Of a DNA stretch of 64,000 bases, positions 45,417-57,819 are shown piece after piece. Each line of letters starts with the position of its first letter. Position 1 is the first letter of the stretch. The notes under the pieces are model-generated. The model ran no database searches. It worked only from the letters and a program-made list of their open reading frames with translations, and was not told where the DNA came from. Made by a program: the position numbers and the translations under genes. This DNA comes from Setomelanomma holmii (Eukaryota; Ascomycota; Dothideomycetes; Pleosporales; Phaeosphaeriaceae): positions 62,001 through 126,000 of the forward strand of contig ML978207.1 in assembly GCA_010015745.1 (NCBI GenBank). The letters run 5' to 3'.

Positions 45417-47088
45417 GGCCTGGAATGCCCCCGCCACATCCACAGCGAGAATGTGACCACAAACGTGACGCGTTAGATATCGCGCCGACAAAGTTCTACA
45501 TCCCAGAAATGCAAGGCACTACACAATAAAGCGACCATTGATGGCACACCGCATTTTTGGCGAGGAGAGGGGGGCTGTGCATTGTGAGGTCGTAAATCCA
45601 GCTTCGACTGTTGAGAGCGGTCACGACTGGCCGCGACAAGGACGCTATTGTGGACCGGATGATGACGGCGAACGTATTGTAGGCTTTGCTCGAGAAATTT
45701 CCGTTTCAATCTACAGCCGTCGGGGTGTAGGCATGATTTGGGGAGGTCGTGTTAAGGTTCCTGGCATTGCTTTACCGCCTGCATTAACAGTCTTGATCAC
45801 TTTGCTAGAAATGACTTTGTTGTAGGACATGTTGCGAAGAGGATACTTGTAATATAGATGGACAGATGGTCTCGGAAGAGGTCGTCTTGATTTGCGGATG
45901 TGGATTCCAATTGCTGGTCTTTGTTGTGTCTTTCGATTCTGTGGCTTGATTCAACATACGTTCGTTGACATCTCTTTTATATTCAAACAGCGCGGCTGAT
46001 TTATCATCCGCCTTATGTATTGAGCTCTATCGCTTGCATAGTTTTTGACAACAAGTGACCCAGAAAGCACCCATCACCAAGATCACTGCACTGTTCGTCA
46101 CCGGCGGCAAGGCGCGACTGAGGCACAGTCATCGGCGCCGAAGATCTGTTGGTTCCAATGTACTCAAAATAGCCACTACAAGCGGACCGCCAGCGTAACG
46201 CTGGAAGTATATTTACGAGCACTACATTTCGTTGGTCAAAGCAGTGGCACGACGAGAGGATGTCTTTTCAAACATTGATGTCCCGGAAGGGAGATGATAC
46301 CGCCGTTTATGTTGTGCTTCCAAGGTACACTGGAAGTCCTCTGAGCTTGGCCAAGGCGCCTCCAAGTAACCCTGATCGTAATTACACGCAACACCGTTCG
46401 TATGACACCGATAAAATTATTGGACGAGTTGATGATACGAACGATGTGAGGCCAATGTTCCACGCGAAGGAAGCTGCAAGACGAGCTTGGTGATCGCCTC
46501 TAAGCGCTCGGTCCGGAGCGGATGGTCGGTGACGAAGAGATTTTAAGGTTTGCTTTTAGGGTCATGGTTAGAAACCATTTCGCTAGTACCTCAGTGTCTT
46601 TCGCGACGGCAGATGCCTGCATTATTATTGTGACTATGAATAACTTTACATAAGAGGAATTCGGCGTCTCGCTGTGTGCAGTGGCTACAGGAAATCGGCC
46701 TTGGAAGGTCACAGTACCTAGGCATTGTCTCCGTATGCCTCGCGTCCCAATTCCACCTCGAATGTCAACTATGGCGCAGTTTAGCGTCATGAATTTCAAT
46801 AGCGCAAAACCTTGAGCATGACTTTGAATGCCTTGGACGCCTTGGAATATTGCAAGAGATACATACCATAGTTCACAGACTTGTAGATCTTATGCACGAC
46901 AACGTTTCCTCTCAGCTGCACATGACCCTCGATCTTTCGAATCGACTCCCTTCTCCGGGTTTACGCCGAAAAATCTTAGAAACTACACAGTTTTGAGAGC
47001 CAGCTTGGTCGATGGACAGTTAGGAGCACACTGAGTTCATTTATTTGCACTACGCTTGAGCACCTCTGTAGACCTCCTTGCTCGTCAT

Positions 47089-48049
47089 CTATAACCTCTC
47101 CAACCTGTTGCTTCCCCAAATCTTTCCTCCATCAAGCACCAGCGTATCTCCATTTACATGCCCACTAGCTCTCGAGCTCAGAAACACGACTGCAGCCGCA
47201 ATATCCTCCGGCTTTCCTACTCTTCCATTCGGATTCGCTTTGTTCAATTCTCCCTCTCCACCACTCCTCTCCATCAACACCGCCGCCATCTTACTCATAA
47301 AGAAACCCGGCGCAATACCATTAACCAGAATATGTCTCGGCCCCAGCTCAATCGCAAGATTGCGCGCAAGATGAAGCACCGCAGCTTTCGATGCAGCATA
47401 CGAATACGCGCCAGATGCACCCAACGACCCTGTTGCAATACCCGCGACCGAGCCGGTGACGATGACGCGCGAAGGGTCTGCGACGGATGCTTTTGCAGCA
47501 AGCAATGGCGCGAATCTATATCACGTCAGCAACGAGCTTCTCTATCGAACCTCGACCGTGGTGTACGTACTTCTGAATCGTAAAAAAGACGCCCTTAACA
47601 TTCAAATCCATAACCTTATCCCACCCATTCTTCTCATCCACCTTGTCGAACTCACTTCCCCACGTAGCGCCCGCGTTGGCAAAGAGTATATCCACATGAT
47701 CCGTATACTTCTGCACTTCCTGTACCAGCCGCTCGATCTCGCTGACTTTGCTGCTGTCCGCGGGGACGCTGTATGCATTTCCAGCGACGGGGAGCGCATT
47801 GAGGGCGGCGACGGCTTCGTTGCAGGCGGAGGCTTTGCGTGAGGTTATGAAGACTTTGGAACAGCCGGCTTGTAGGAGACTGCTGAGTATCAGCGATGCA
47901 GTGTGCAAAGTAAGAAGACATGAGACGTACCCTGATGCAGCGTGTAATCCGAGACCGCGCGAGCCGCCGCTCACGACTGCGACTTTGCCTTTGAGGCTAA
48001 AGATGTTTGCGAAGTCGTGCAATTGCACGTCCGATTCTGCGGAGCTCAT
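47089..48049 (-). CDS. Short-chain dehydrogenase/reductase (285 aa)
   Basis: Exons 48049-47931, 47882-47571 and 47515-47089 total 858 nt. Motifs: cofactor loop SGGSRGLG after KGKVAVV; a basic residue after the second strand (FITSRKA) favouring NADP(H); ANAGA in place of NNAG; a catalytic Ser in VTGSVAGIATG; YSYAASK (Tyr-X3-Lys); then ILVNGIAPGFF. The C-terminus (EDIAAAVVFLSSRASGHVNG, then DTLVLDGGKIW) is the classical SDR ending, as in FabG/gluconate-5-dehydrogenase-like enzymes. Substrate unknown. All splice phases agree, and the start ATG opens MSSAESDVQLHDFANIFSLK. It lies 332 bp downstream of NRDE2 on the same strand. Confidence 0.9.
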
Positions 48050-48380
48050 TGTGTCGTAATGCGATACTAAATTGACCAAGTGTAAGGACTTGAAAGAGCG
48101 GCAATGGGCGAAATGCTGCTGGTTTGTTCGTTCGGCCGCTGACGTTTGAATCGCGAGTAGTGAGATGTACCGAGGCACGTATTTAGCGCTAGGCTTAACG
48201 CCGAGGGTTTGGAGTCCCGCGTTCAATTGAACATCCCAATTTTGAGGGGATGATATGCGAAGAACGTGTCTGCTGAGCTAGATAACGGTAGGGTTTGATA
48301 ACATTGTCCCCCCATTGCTCGTAGACAGATGCAGCACTCGCACGCTCCCAGTTCGTCCATACAAGTCAGCCTATGACCAT
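48050..48380. other. Intergenic region between NRDE2 and the short-chain dehydrogenase
   Basis: These 331 bp contain the NRDE2 3' UTR and the dehydrogenase promoter. No gene is seen. Confidence 0.4.
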
Positions 48381-51362
48381 TCACTCAAGCTCAATATACA
48401 ACCTCAACTCCTTCTCCTGCATAACCCTATACACCTTCCACATTTCCTCCTCCCCAAGTACATCTCTCGCATCCGTAAACGCTCGCATCGCAAAGTCCTT
48501 ACACCACGGCAACGCCCTCAATCCCGCATAAAATGTCTCTCTCACTCTGCTCTCTGCTTCATCTAATCTGCGTTCCCAACCTCTCCTTCGCCCATCTCTA
48601 CTCGGCGTCTTCCCCTTGCCTTTCGCACGCTCGAGACCTAGTTGCGCGATCTCGAAGTGGAGATAGGAAGTCCATAGTCCGGGACTATATGCACCAGCGG
48701 CGTCGCTATCGACCGCGCGCTTGTATAGCGCGCGTATCGAATGGCTTGTCGATCCAGCGATTTCTCCACGAAGCATTTCGTAGTGAATTGCGAACGCCCA
48801 GCCAACGACACTCGTTGGCTCTTGGAATGCGGGGAAACGTGCCATGAGTCCCCGGACGCGGTCGTCGATGGTGAAGTGTGCCTCGTTTGCAGCGTAGAGC
48901 GATAAGAGAATCGTGTTATCTGGAAAGATATTGACGAGAGGCTCGAGATTGTTGCGGATTATGAATAATTTCACGGTGGGGTTGTGGGTGACGTGGTATG
49001 TCAGGAAATTGGCGATGAGCTGGGCGTGTACTTCGGCGTAAGGAGAGCTCGAGAGCTTGTGCGATGTGAGGTAGTTCGACAGGTGTGTGTGAGCAGTCAG
49101 AGCAATGGATGCGTCTGGTGAGGGCGCCGAGAGGTAGTTGAGTAGCGCGAGTAAGGAGGTACAGGATATTGCGGCGATGTAGTCTTTCCGCAGGAGGGCT
49201 TGTTCGCAAACCTCGGCGTAGAGTGTCTTAGTGTGAAGTATTGTGTCGGCAGGAGGTGGACGCTGGGATCCGGTTCGTGATGGTGTCATGTTTTGAGGAG
49301 AACACAAGCGCCATAGAGCCTCGGATATATCTCCACGATCAAGTGCTAGCCAGACCCAGCTGCTGATGAGATCCAGGCTGGGGGAGGTAAGAGTCTTGGA
49401 TCCGCCCAATGAGATGGCCATGCTATAGACTTGCGCGGCTTTCTCAGACTTGTCTCGCTTGGTCTCCACGAGGCCGTAAGCATGATAAAGACGTTGGCTG
49501 GATGGCCTGTCTTTGAGGAGCCATCGAGCGGTCTTCACAACGTCTGATGGAAAGTGCTGCAGCTCGAATGCTAGCAGATATTGACCCACCGTCTCGTCTT
49601 CCGCAGCAGTCTTCAGTATGCGTCGAACAAAGTCTGGCTCAAGCCTTATTTCTTCCAAGGAGAAGCTCTGTCCAAATAGCAGTTCGGTCGATATCTGCAA
49701 GCCTGTGACCGGACATGCAAAGAATCCCAGATATCTGCTCATAAACTGGTTTGACGCCGTGTGACGACGTTTTTGAGTCTCCGAAGATGACATTGGGCAA
49801 TGTTGAAGGAATGGATCCTTCCACCACCGAATTTGGCAATCAGCAACGTGAGGCAGGGGCGGCAGTCCGCAAAAGCAGAGAAAAGCTTCTATGGTGAGAT
49901 CGCTCGGCACTTCCGCTGGAAAAACCTTCAAGTACTCTTCAAAGTCTGCAAAGAAGATAGCATGGAATGCGTCGTCCTCGCCAACGTCGTCCGATGAGCG
50001 TCCCGGGTATCTTAATCTTCTGATCGAGTCTGATTCGCGCTTACGAAAATCCTCAAATATGGTATCGGTCGGATCTGGATGCAGTAGTGGGACTGTCGAG
50101 TCTGACTCTACTTCGCCTATTCGTGGCTCTTCATTCTCCCAAAACTTTTCCAGTTCTGCGAGATTCTTAGCATTCTTCTGCATTATGCGTATTTCAAGCA
50201 GCGCTTGCCAGATGGCGATAGCGAGCTCTTGGTAGCCTGCATCGTATATCATGCGTGTCATACGGACGAAGACATGCAGAACTTCTTGGACGTGTACGTT
50301 GGCACTGCGTTGAAGAGCTCCCAAGCATTGAAGAAAGCTCTTGCGACAACTCTCGTACTTGAAGCGACTAAAGTCAGACTGTACAAGATCCAGGTAAGCT
50401 AACCAGAGCTCACTGCTCTGTGGATGTTTGTCAAGGGCTTCTTGCCACTTGAACTCTAGTTTGACTGCATCCCATGCTCTTCTGGCATCTTCGAAGAGCC
50501 CAAGGTACAGTTGCGCTTGGAAGCTCGCGTCCTTTCCGACTCTTTTCAAAGCCTCTTCGTAGATCGAGATGCGGTTGTTGGCAAGCTGGATCTTCATGGG
50601 ATCGCTCAATTCTAATGACGGGCGATCGAACGTCAGCATCGCTTCCTGGTGGTCTATGAGATGTAGCCAGGCCTGTACATCCTCAGGAGATTCTTGCGTC
50701 CTCCGAACGAGCTCTGTGTTCGTCCTCGTGAGACTGGATCCGAAGTCAACGTCTTCAGTGTCAGGGACGGTTTCTGTATCCGGATCAGGCAGTTCATCGC
50801 GCTGGAGAATGCGGTAATCCGGCTCCTCTTCCACTACACCACCGTCGTCGCTCTCCGTCGGCTTGCCAATGCGTCGGCCAGATACAGGTATGAAATCCGC
50901 TGGAGCATCTTCAGACGCGCCTTGGGATCTGACGAAACGTAAACTACCACCCGTCTCCTTAGCTAAGCGTTTGTTCGTTAGTAGGCGCTCCTGTGTCTTG
51001 CCTGATGCTGGCGTGATGTAGACCTTCATTGCGGAGGACTGTTCGCGGTCAATCCTCTGGTTCGAATCGAGACCTAGCACGTGGCCGAAACCATATCGAC
51101 GGTATGCTGGGACGTCGTAGCGGTTCAGGACACCATAGCGCAGTACATCAGTGTCGCCTCTGCGGTCGCTATAGTATGTTGTAGATGAAGGAGTAGAGTG
51201 TTTAGACTTCGGCGGCGAAGGCGATCTTCGTCTCTTCTCGCTATTGTCTCGTCTTTCTATAGTTTTTGGACCCGCCTCTGACTTTTGAGGTTCGTGAGGC
51301 TGATCGGCGAGCGGTTTTGGCTTTGGCCGAAAGCTCGCAAACTTGGGCACGCCTGGAGCCAT
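48381..51362 (-). CDS. NRDE2: NRDE-2 family RNA-processing / RNAi-linked nuclear protein
   Basis: One exon encodes 993 residues from the ATG at 51362. The N-terminal region is disordered and basic (EKRRRSPSPPKSK), then comes the conserved segment TYYSDRRGDTDVLRYGVLNR. The NRDE-2 domain, built of HAT/TPR-like helical repeats, starts near residue 210 (VRRTQESPEDVQAWLHLIDH, RVGKDASFQAQLYLGLFEDA, ELWLAYLDLVQSDFSRFKYE). It ends with FYAGLRALPWCKDFAMRAFT. Known members (C. elegans NRDE-2, S. pombe Nrl1, human NRDE2) act with the Mtr4 helicase and splicing factors in nuclear RNA surveillance, heterochromatic RNAi and R-loop control. The length fits. It is divergent from UTP10, with 488 bp between starts. 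Confidence 0.93.
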   Translation of the reverse strand: MAPGVPKFASFRPKPKPLADQPHEPQKSEAGPKTIERRDNSEKRRRSPSPPKSKHSTPSSTTYYSDRRGDTDVLRYGVLNRYDVPAYRRYGFGHVLGLDSNQRIDREQSSAMKVYITPASGKTQERLLTNKRLAKETGGSLRFVRSQGASEDAPADFIPVSGRRIGKPTESDDGGVVEEEPDYRILQRDELPDPDTETVPDTEDVDFGSSLTRTNTELVRRTQESPEDVQAWLHLIDHQEAMLTFDRPSLELSDPMKIQLANNRISIYEEALKRVGKDASFQAQLYLGLFEDARRAWDAVKLEFKWQEALDKHPQSSELWLAYLDLVQSDFSRFKYESCRKSFLQCLGALQRSANVHVQEVLHVFVRMTRMIYDAGYQELAIAIWQALLEIRIMQKNAKNLAELEKFWENEEPRIGEVESDSTVPLLHPDPTDTIFEDFRKRESDSIRRLRYPGRSSDDVGEDDAFHAIFFADFEEYLKVFPAEVPSDLTIEAFLCFCGLPPLPHVADCQIRWWKDPFLQHCPMSSSETQKRRHTASNQFMSRYLGFFACPVTGLQISTELLFGQSFSLEEIRLEPDFVRRILKTAAEDETVGQYLLAFELQHFPSDVVKTARWLLKDRPSSQRLYHAYGLVETKRDKSEKAAQVYSMAISLGGSKTLTSPSLDLISSWVWLALDRGDISEALWRLCSPQNMTPSRTGSQRPPPADTILHTKTLYAEVCEQALLRKDYIAAISCTSLLALLNYLSAPSPDASIALTAHTHLSNYLTSHKLSSSPYAEVHAQLIANFLTYHVTHNPTVKLFIIRNNLEPLVNIFPDNTILLSLYAANEAHFTIDDRVRGLMARFPAFQEPTSVVGWAFAIHYEMLRGEIAGSTSHSIRALYKRAVDSDAAGAYSPGLWTSYLHFEIAQLGLERAKGKGKTPSRDGRRRGWERRLDEAESRVRETFYAGLRALPWCKDFAMRAFTDARDVLGEEEMWKVYRVMQEKELRLYIELE

Positions 51363-51850
51363 GGCCAAGCTCGAGAAGCGTCGGATCGCAGACTGAACTT
51401 GCCGATGTCGAAAGTGGACGTCATGAAGTGGGCAGGGGCATCTTTAGAATTGCTCTGGAGTAATTCTGGCTAATCCGAATTGTGGTTTGTCATCTGGTTG
51501 ACGGACGACGTTCTGAGCGATTGCAGCTTTGCGTCACATCGAGAATCTGTGAGGTAACCAGAGTGAGAAGGCGAAAGCATGATTTCTCCCAGCGTTTGGT
51601 GAAAGCTAAGGCACGTGTGCATGTCCATCTCGGAGGTCCGCAAATGCAGGTGGCATGAACGGCGCACCGTAGCTAGTTTGAAGCTGGTGCGGCCCGTGCT
51701 CGAGAAATTTTGGAAACTGCGACCAGCATTCTCGATACCTTACCAAGACCCCGCCACGACAATCTTCACGCCTTTCCTTAGCGTCCGATGGCATCTGGGA
51801 CTTTGCAATCATCTAAACACAGCTCATAGACGTCCCCAAACGCTTGCGCC
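51363..51850. promoter_or_regulatory. Bidirectional promoter region, NRDE2 / UTP10
   Basis: 488 bp separate the two divergent start codons. Open frames on both strands here are short. Both genes serve nuclear RNA metabolism, so shared regulation is plausible, but no specific element was identified. Confidence 0.5.
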
Positions 51851-54800
51851 ATGGCGACCGCGCTCCAGAAACAGCTTGCAGCCATCGCTGCATCGAGCAC
51901 CCATCAACTCGACCTCAAGGCGCAAAAGTCGGCGCATGGGAAATCACTCCTCTTCGAATCAAAAATCGCCGCATCACAATCATTCGAAAATGTTTACCTC
52001 ATATGCTACGAGGGCTTCCGGGATTTGTGTGCGTTGGACTCCCGGTTCCTTCACTTCTCAAAGAGCCTATTTAGCGAGCAAAGTAAGGTCGAGGACCGGA
52101 CGCAGATGAGCAAGGAGGAGAACAAGAAGCTGAATGTCGTTCTTGAGGCATTCATCACGCTGGTCGGGCCCAAGCTGCTGCTGAAGCCGGCGCAGAAGGC
52201 CGTCGAGTGGCTGGTCAGGCGATTCCGGGCTCACGAGTACAATACCGAGTGCCTCACATTGACATACCTACCATACCATAGCACACCGCAATTCCTCGCC
52301 CTTTTATCTATCCTCCCAAGCCAGCCGCCGACATCGCTGCGATTCCTCCACCCATACATTCAGTCACCCACGAATCCGCCACGGCGAGTCATCGTATACA
52401 CCGCCGTCAACACTCCTGCCTTCTTCGATGCGCTTCAGACCCACACCATTCAAGTCGTGCAGGCAGGACACCAGGCATCGCACATGATCTCCTTCTGGTC
52501 TAGCATAACCGCAGAAGCCGTCTTCGGTATGCTAGAGAACACAAGTTCGGGGAGGAGGGAGATTCAGAGCCAGAAGACAGAGGAATTGGTTCTGAGGGTC
52601 TTGCCAGTGCTCAACAATTGCATGCGCGCAAAATATGGCGCTGATACTGTGGCAGCTTGCTATACAATAGTCACAGTACTTGTTGGTAGAGGCGAGCTCG
52701 GCCAGAAAGTTCTGGACGGACTCATGGAGGCTGTGGTTCTCGGGCACAACAACGAGTCGCTGCATTCGTGTCTGCAATGTCTTGCCGTCATCGCGGAGCA
52801 AAGAGCGAGTGCGCCGATCCCAAGTCGCGTGTGCAGAAGATTGCTGGCGATACCACAGCTCACGCAGAAATTAGATGCTATATCAAAGCAGTGTCGGGTC
52901 CAACGACTTGCTCTTGGTTGTGCATTAGGTGCACTTGCTAGTGTCGGTCGCTCTGTTGAGCAAGAGCATTTGTTCGAAGAGCTCACAGCATCAGGTCTCT
53001 TCAACGTAGCGCAGACGCATACAGCACTTTCTGCATTGATCAGCTTGATACAAGAAAAGCCTTCTGGATCCGAAGAGCGAGGAAGGCTGCTTGAAGTCGC
53101 CGCAAAACTTGCCGAGACTACCTACTTCCTGGATGCCATGCGCGGTGCAGCAAAGGCAAGCAACATGGACCTCGAATCGCTGGGCCTAAGCATCGAATCG
53201 GCATCGAAGTCCGCTGAGATTGACACTGCTGATGACGATGACGACGATATGTTTGACATTGATAATGCCACAAGCGAAGCTGGCAAAGCACTTGCAATTC
53301 AACTGCCAGACATCACGACCACTACTTTCCTAGACGCGAAGTCTGCAACAGAGTTTGTCGCCGTTGCCAGCGCGTTCGAGCAGGCGGTGGCACTTCAGCA
53401 AGCTAACCAATTTCTGGCCTCAGAGGGGATTCATCAGACATCTGCGTTGCGACAGAGCTTATATTTGAGTTTCCTGGCCCGCGTCTGGTGCAGCACGCGA
53501 CCGATAACAGTTCGCCTGGCGGCTCTTCGCGCTACAGGAATCGCCGTCAAGGATGCTCGAAGTGCAGGCGAAGTGCAAAATCTGATTCCATATTTGATAC
53601 GAGCGTTGGCTGATCCAGCACCAACGGTGCGACGCTCTGCTGCATCCTGCATCGCTACGATATCAAAACTTCCCGCAGAGAAGTCGAAGTCGACTGTTTG
53701 GGGCAGCTCGGACATGTATGCGGAAGCTTCCAGCAACATAAAATTTCTCAGAGGCGAAGAGGTTACAGCTCTTGTATCCTCAGTCCTCGTGCCGATTCTC
53801 GAAGAAAGCATAATGGACGCCTCCTTCGCCATTGCAGCCATTCGAGACACCCTGGAAGGCTCTCAGAGCTCAAAAGCAAACGGAAAGCACGCGTTGAAGG
53901 CACAGTTGCGTACTGCCATTCTCTCCTTCCTGGCGTCGCACACTAGTCTCACACCTCTCAGTCGTGTACGATACACGTTGCTCCCTGTGTTCAAGTTCCT
54001 GGGCAAGTCCTCGGATACGACCCGAAGTAATGTAATTCTACCGTCCATCCAGGCCTGGTGCTCTCTATCAATCGAGGACGCAGCAGCCACCTGCAGCGAA
54101 GAGAATCTTGCTCTCGACGATGCAGATCGAGATAGCCTTGATGCCCTGATAGCGAAAGAAGCGAAAAGCGTTCAGCTGCTTCTAGACATTGCTTCTGGAC
54201 AACTGGGCAAAGGTCGTGCTAGCCTCGCGAACGCCGCCTTCGACCAGATTCATGCATTCTGGTCAGCAATGAAGGCTGAACCTCGACTAGCATTAGCGCA
54301 AGCCTTGTTGGATCTATGCTTCAACGACGATAGTGATGCGTGGGGCCGCTTACGCAAGGAACGCGCTGTTGAGGTCTTGCGAAGCGTCAAGCTGGATTCA
54401 ATTACTCTTGTGACTTTCCTAGACAGCGTCCCTTCTGCGGTGCAGATGCCAGAAGGCCCACCCGCGAAGAAGCGACGACGCACAAGCCGCAATGAGATGG
54501 CCAGAGTGGAGCTCTCTTCTCAAGATGATGTCCAGCGACTGTTGCGCAGACTCACCCTTGTTCTCGAGCTTATAGAAGGATCGAATCCCGGACAGCACCC
54601 CGCACTATTCAGGAGTCTCTTTACGGTGTTCGGAGAACTGCAACCACTGAAGCAGCAGTCTGATTCCGAGCTTGTCTACCTGCAAAGCATGATCTTGGGA
54701 TCGTTGACGCCCATAGTCGACAATCTCAAGCAACAAGCCGACACTTCAGAGTACCAACCAGCAGTCCGTGCCGACCTGCTCATCGAATGCATACGGCATT

Positions 54801-57206
54801 CAACAAGCCCACAGGTCCAGAACAGCGCCTTGCTTCTCATCGCCAATTTGGCATCGTGGGTTCCGGAGCTCATCTTACACAACCTCATGCCAATCTTCAC
54901 CTTCATTGGTTCTACGCTGCTCCGCCAACAAGACGATTACTCTGCTCAAGTCGTCGATAAGGTATGCCGTCTACACTTTGTCTTTGATCAACACTAATAC
55001 ATCATAGACGATCTCGCGTGTTGTACCACAATTGGCAGCGTCTCTGAGGTCAAAGCACAAGAACTTCCTCACCGGCGTGTCAGATCTTCTGCTCAGCTTT
55101 ACTGCAGCATTCGAACATATACCACCGCATCGTCGCTTGAAGCTTTTCTCTGAGCTTGCACGAACATTGGGTCCTCAAGACTCGTTGTCGGCCATCGTAG
55201 CTTTATTAGCAGATCGGTACCACAACGGGAAGACGCAGCGTAGGTTTTCCACTGACCTCCTTCTCGTTTTCGATCCTATTCATACACTCGATGCATTCAA
55301 AGGCTACCTTGATCTTGTTGTCGATGCAGTCGGACCAAAGCGGAAGGTTTCCGACATACTCTTCGGTCTCAACGATAAGACTGCTGCTCAAGTCGAGACC
55401 GCCATCAAAGATCTGCTGGCATCCTTGGCAGACCTTGCTACCGACGAGCGTCTACGAGGTCATGTCACCAGAGCATTTCGACGCAAGGAGCATTCTGCCA
55501 AGCCACGAGAAGTCTTTGCTCACATCGTCGAGACTGTCATTCTTCTGTCCAAGAAGGTGGCATCCACCCCCAAACTATACGATGCTTGTAGTCGCGTGCT
55601 CGCAAGATGCTTGGACCTCCTCCCGACTACGGATCTGATCAAGTCTGCTGAGCTACTCCTCGCAAATCCTGATTCGCAAGTGCAAGTCGCAGCGATAAAG
55701 GCGATCGAGGTACGCGCGGGTACTGCTGTGCAGAACGATCGGAAGTCAGTATTAGCTCTGATCTCATTCCTGCCAAGCGTTGAGGATGTCCTCCAGCAGA
55801 CACAGGTGATGGAGGTGAAGATCATATCAGTGAGCTGCATCGACAGAATTATCGAGCGATTTGGTAAGAAGGACGCACCGGCTGTGATATCTGTGGCACA
55901 AACGATATCAGGATCGCAAGCGTTGTCAAGTAGCGACGACAGGATACGCATACTGTCCTTGCTGTGTCTCACATCAGTTGTCGATGTGCTCGAGGACGAA
56001 GCAATCTCCCTGCTCCCAGTCGTCCTCCCGACGGTGTTTGATTATCTTTCAATTGCAATCGACGAAGAGAAGACAGGTCTACACAACGCGGTGTACACCC
56101 TCTTGTCTAACATTGTTGAGCGACTTGGATACATGTTCTCTCGGGAATATCTAGTCACCGCCCTTCGATCATCACATCGCTCGGCCGCAAGCGAGCTGGA
56201 AGACGCTTGTGACGACAGCAGGCGAGCCTTCTATCAGAGCGTATCGAAACATCTCGGTGCCCAAGAAGTTTTCGCTGCTATCAAATCTACTTGGCCGCAC
56301 GCCGTATCTCAAGGCTTCGATGCATCGCTGGAGCATCTGGAGCTACTCCGGGGCACCGTAAACGTGCAATCCAAGTCCCGATTGATCAAAGCGAGCTCCA
56401 CATTGTTCAGCCTGCTTCTACGAGTTTTCAAACTACGGCAAGCAATTGAGTCACAAGAGGGGCAAGAATTCGACGAGGAGGAGATTGATCAGCTTGACAG
56501 AACCCTCATCGACTCAGCACTCGCCATGGTTTTAAAGCTCAACGACGTAACCTTCCGACCCTTCTTCGTACAACTTGTTGACCAGGAAGGCCCTATAATA
56601 GAACAGCACGCCCACGCTATCACTTTCTACAACTTCCTTGCTGCCTTTTTCGACAAGTTCAAGTCCATTGTCACGAGTTACTCGAGCTACATCATCGATT
56701 ATGCCGCGAAGCTTCTGCAATATCTTGCCAAGGACGATGCCGAACCTGAGCTGAGAAGCGCAGTGTTAGGCGCATTGCAAAAGTCTTTCCAGCACGATCA
56801 AGATGCATTCTGGCAAGCGCCATCACACTACGGTACTATCTTGAAGCCTCTCGTGGCCCTTCTCACGGTTCCTACCGCTGAGGGAGTCACCGAGGATGTC
56901 ATCCCCACCATCACCGATCTCGCCGCCGCTTCTACCTCGTCAATGGACAATCACCGCGAGCTCAATACTATCCTGTTACGCTATTTGCGCTCCGATTCGG
57001 CAGCGACTCGACTGACTACTGTCAAGTGCGAACAGAGTTTAACAAAGAGGCTCGGCGAAGAATGGCTTGGGCTATTGCCTGAAATGTTGCCTTTCATCAG
57101 CGAACTCAGGGAGGACGATGATGAAATGGTAGAAAGGGAAACGCAGAGATGGATAAGTCAGGTGGAAGAGATTTTGGGGGAGAGCTTGGAGGGCATGTTA
57201 CAATAG
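51851..57206 (+). CDS. UTP10: U3 snoRNP protein Utp10 / HEATR1 (1,769 aa)
   Basis: Exons 51851-54961 and 55008-57206 flank a 46-nt intron (GTATGC, CACTAATAC, CATAG) and total 5,310 nt. The start MATALQKQLAAIAASSTHQL and the early LLFESKIAASQSFENVYLIC are typical of fungal Utp10, as is the N-terminal U3 snoRNP10 segment. An acidic run lies around residues 457-468. The rest is HEAT repeats (LIPYLIRALADPAPTVRRSA is a clear unit), and the C-terminal BP28-type domain includes RPFFVQLVDQEGP. Utp10 is a subunit of the t-UTP/UtpA complex of the small-subunit processome. It binds nascent 35S pre-rRNA in the nucleolus and is needed for 18S rRNA production. No disruption is visible. Confidence 0.96.
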
Positions 57207-57678
57207 AAGACTGATTGCAGGCTCATCTGTGGAAGTAATGAGATACCATTTCGAATGCGAACGTTTGAACATTGCGACATCGAATCGACCTGCAGGTTCT
57301 GCCTGCGACAAACGCGTGGTTCGTAAGAGGAAGGCACGCGGACCGCCTGGACTAGCGGCTTGGCAACCTCCACCTCTCTCATACTGTCGACGACTCTTCC
57401 TCCTCACCCTCAACCACCATCACCCCACCCTTAGCACGACGAAACTTTTCAACTTGCTTTTATGCAGGTAATTCTTATCTTCTCTTCTCCCGGGCACAGC
57501 TGTCCGCAATGGGCGATCCACCGGGCTTACACCTGTATGAATCGTCTGGCCAAGGTGAGCTGGCGTGTTTAATCGTCGCGTAGACTTGTACGTGCAACTT
57601 GATTGACACACAGAGCTGGATATCTTGACGTGTACTGGCACGCGTTATCGATGTGCCTCAGGCAGCTAGCTGTACAGG
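57207..57678. other. Intergenic region between UTP10 and the transposon
   Basis: 472 bp of UTP10 3' flank. The run of CCACC-rich sequence at 57410-57430 and short frames show no gene. Confidence 0.4.
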
Positions 57679-57680
57679 TA

Positions 57681-57706
57681 CAGTACTAGGTCAAAAGTAT
57701 CCGTGC
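57681..57706 (+). repeat. Left terminal inverted repeat of the Tc1/mariner copy
   Basis: CAGT, five variable bases, then GTCAAAAGTATCCGTGC. It matches 21 of 26 bases of the reverse complement of 59005-59030. Confidence 0.9.
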
Positions 57707-57819
57707 CGAAGCTTGAGCCGCCCCATCAAGCACCTGCACCCACATCACTACAGCGTCAATAAAACAGCCACAACAATGTGCAAATATAGATTTTTTATGT
57801 GAATACAATAATTGTGTGA

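Larger units (their letters stand above)
44872..47088. other. 2.2-kb gene-poor region
   Basis: It contains a CA microsatellite, a 5S rRNA pseudogene (45322-45416) and otherwise no recognised gene. Frames at 45538-45825, 46045-46493 and 46500-46799 are short, overlapping and motif-free. The left edge holds the kinase-like gene's promoter. Confidence 0.4.

Noticed and set aside
45538..45825. 95-codon plus-strand frame
   Set aside because: No motif or splice logic; flanked by 5S-derived and AT-rich sequence.
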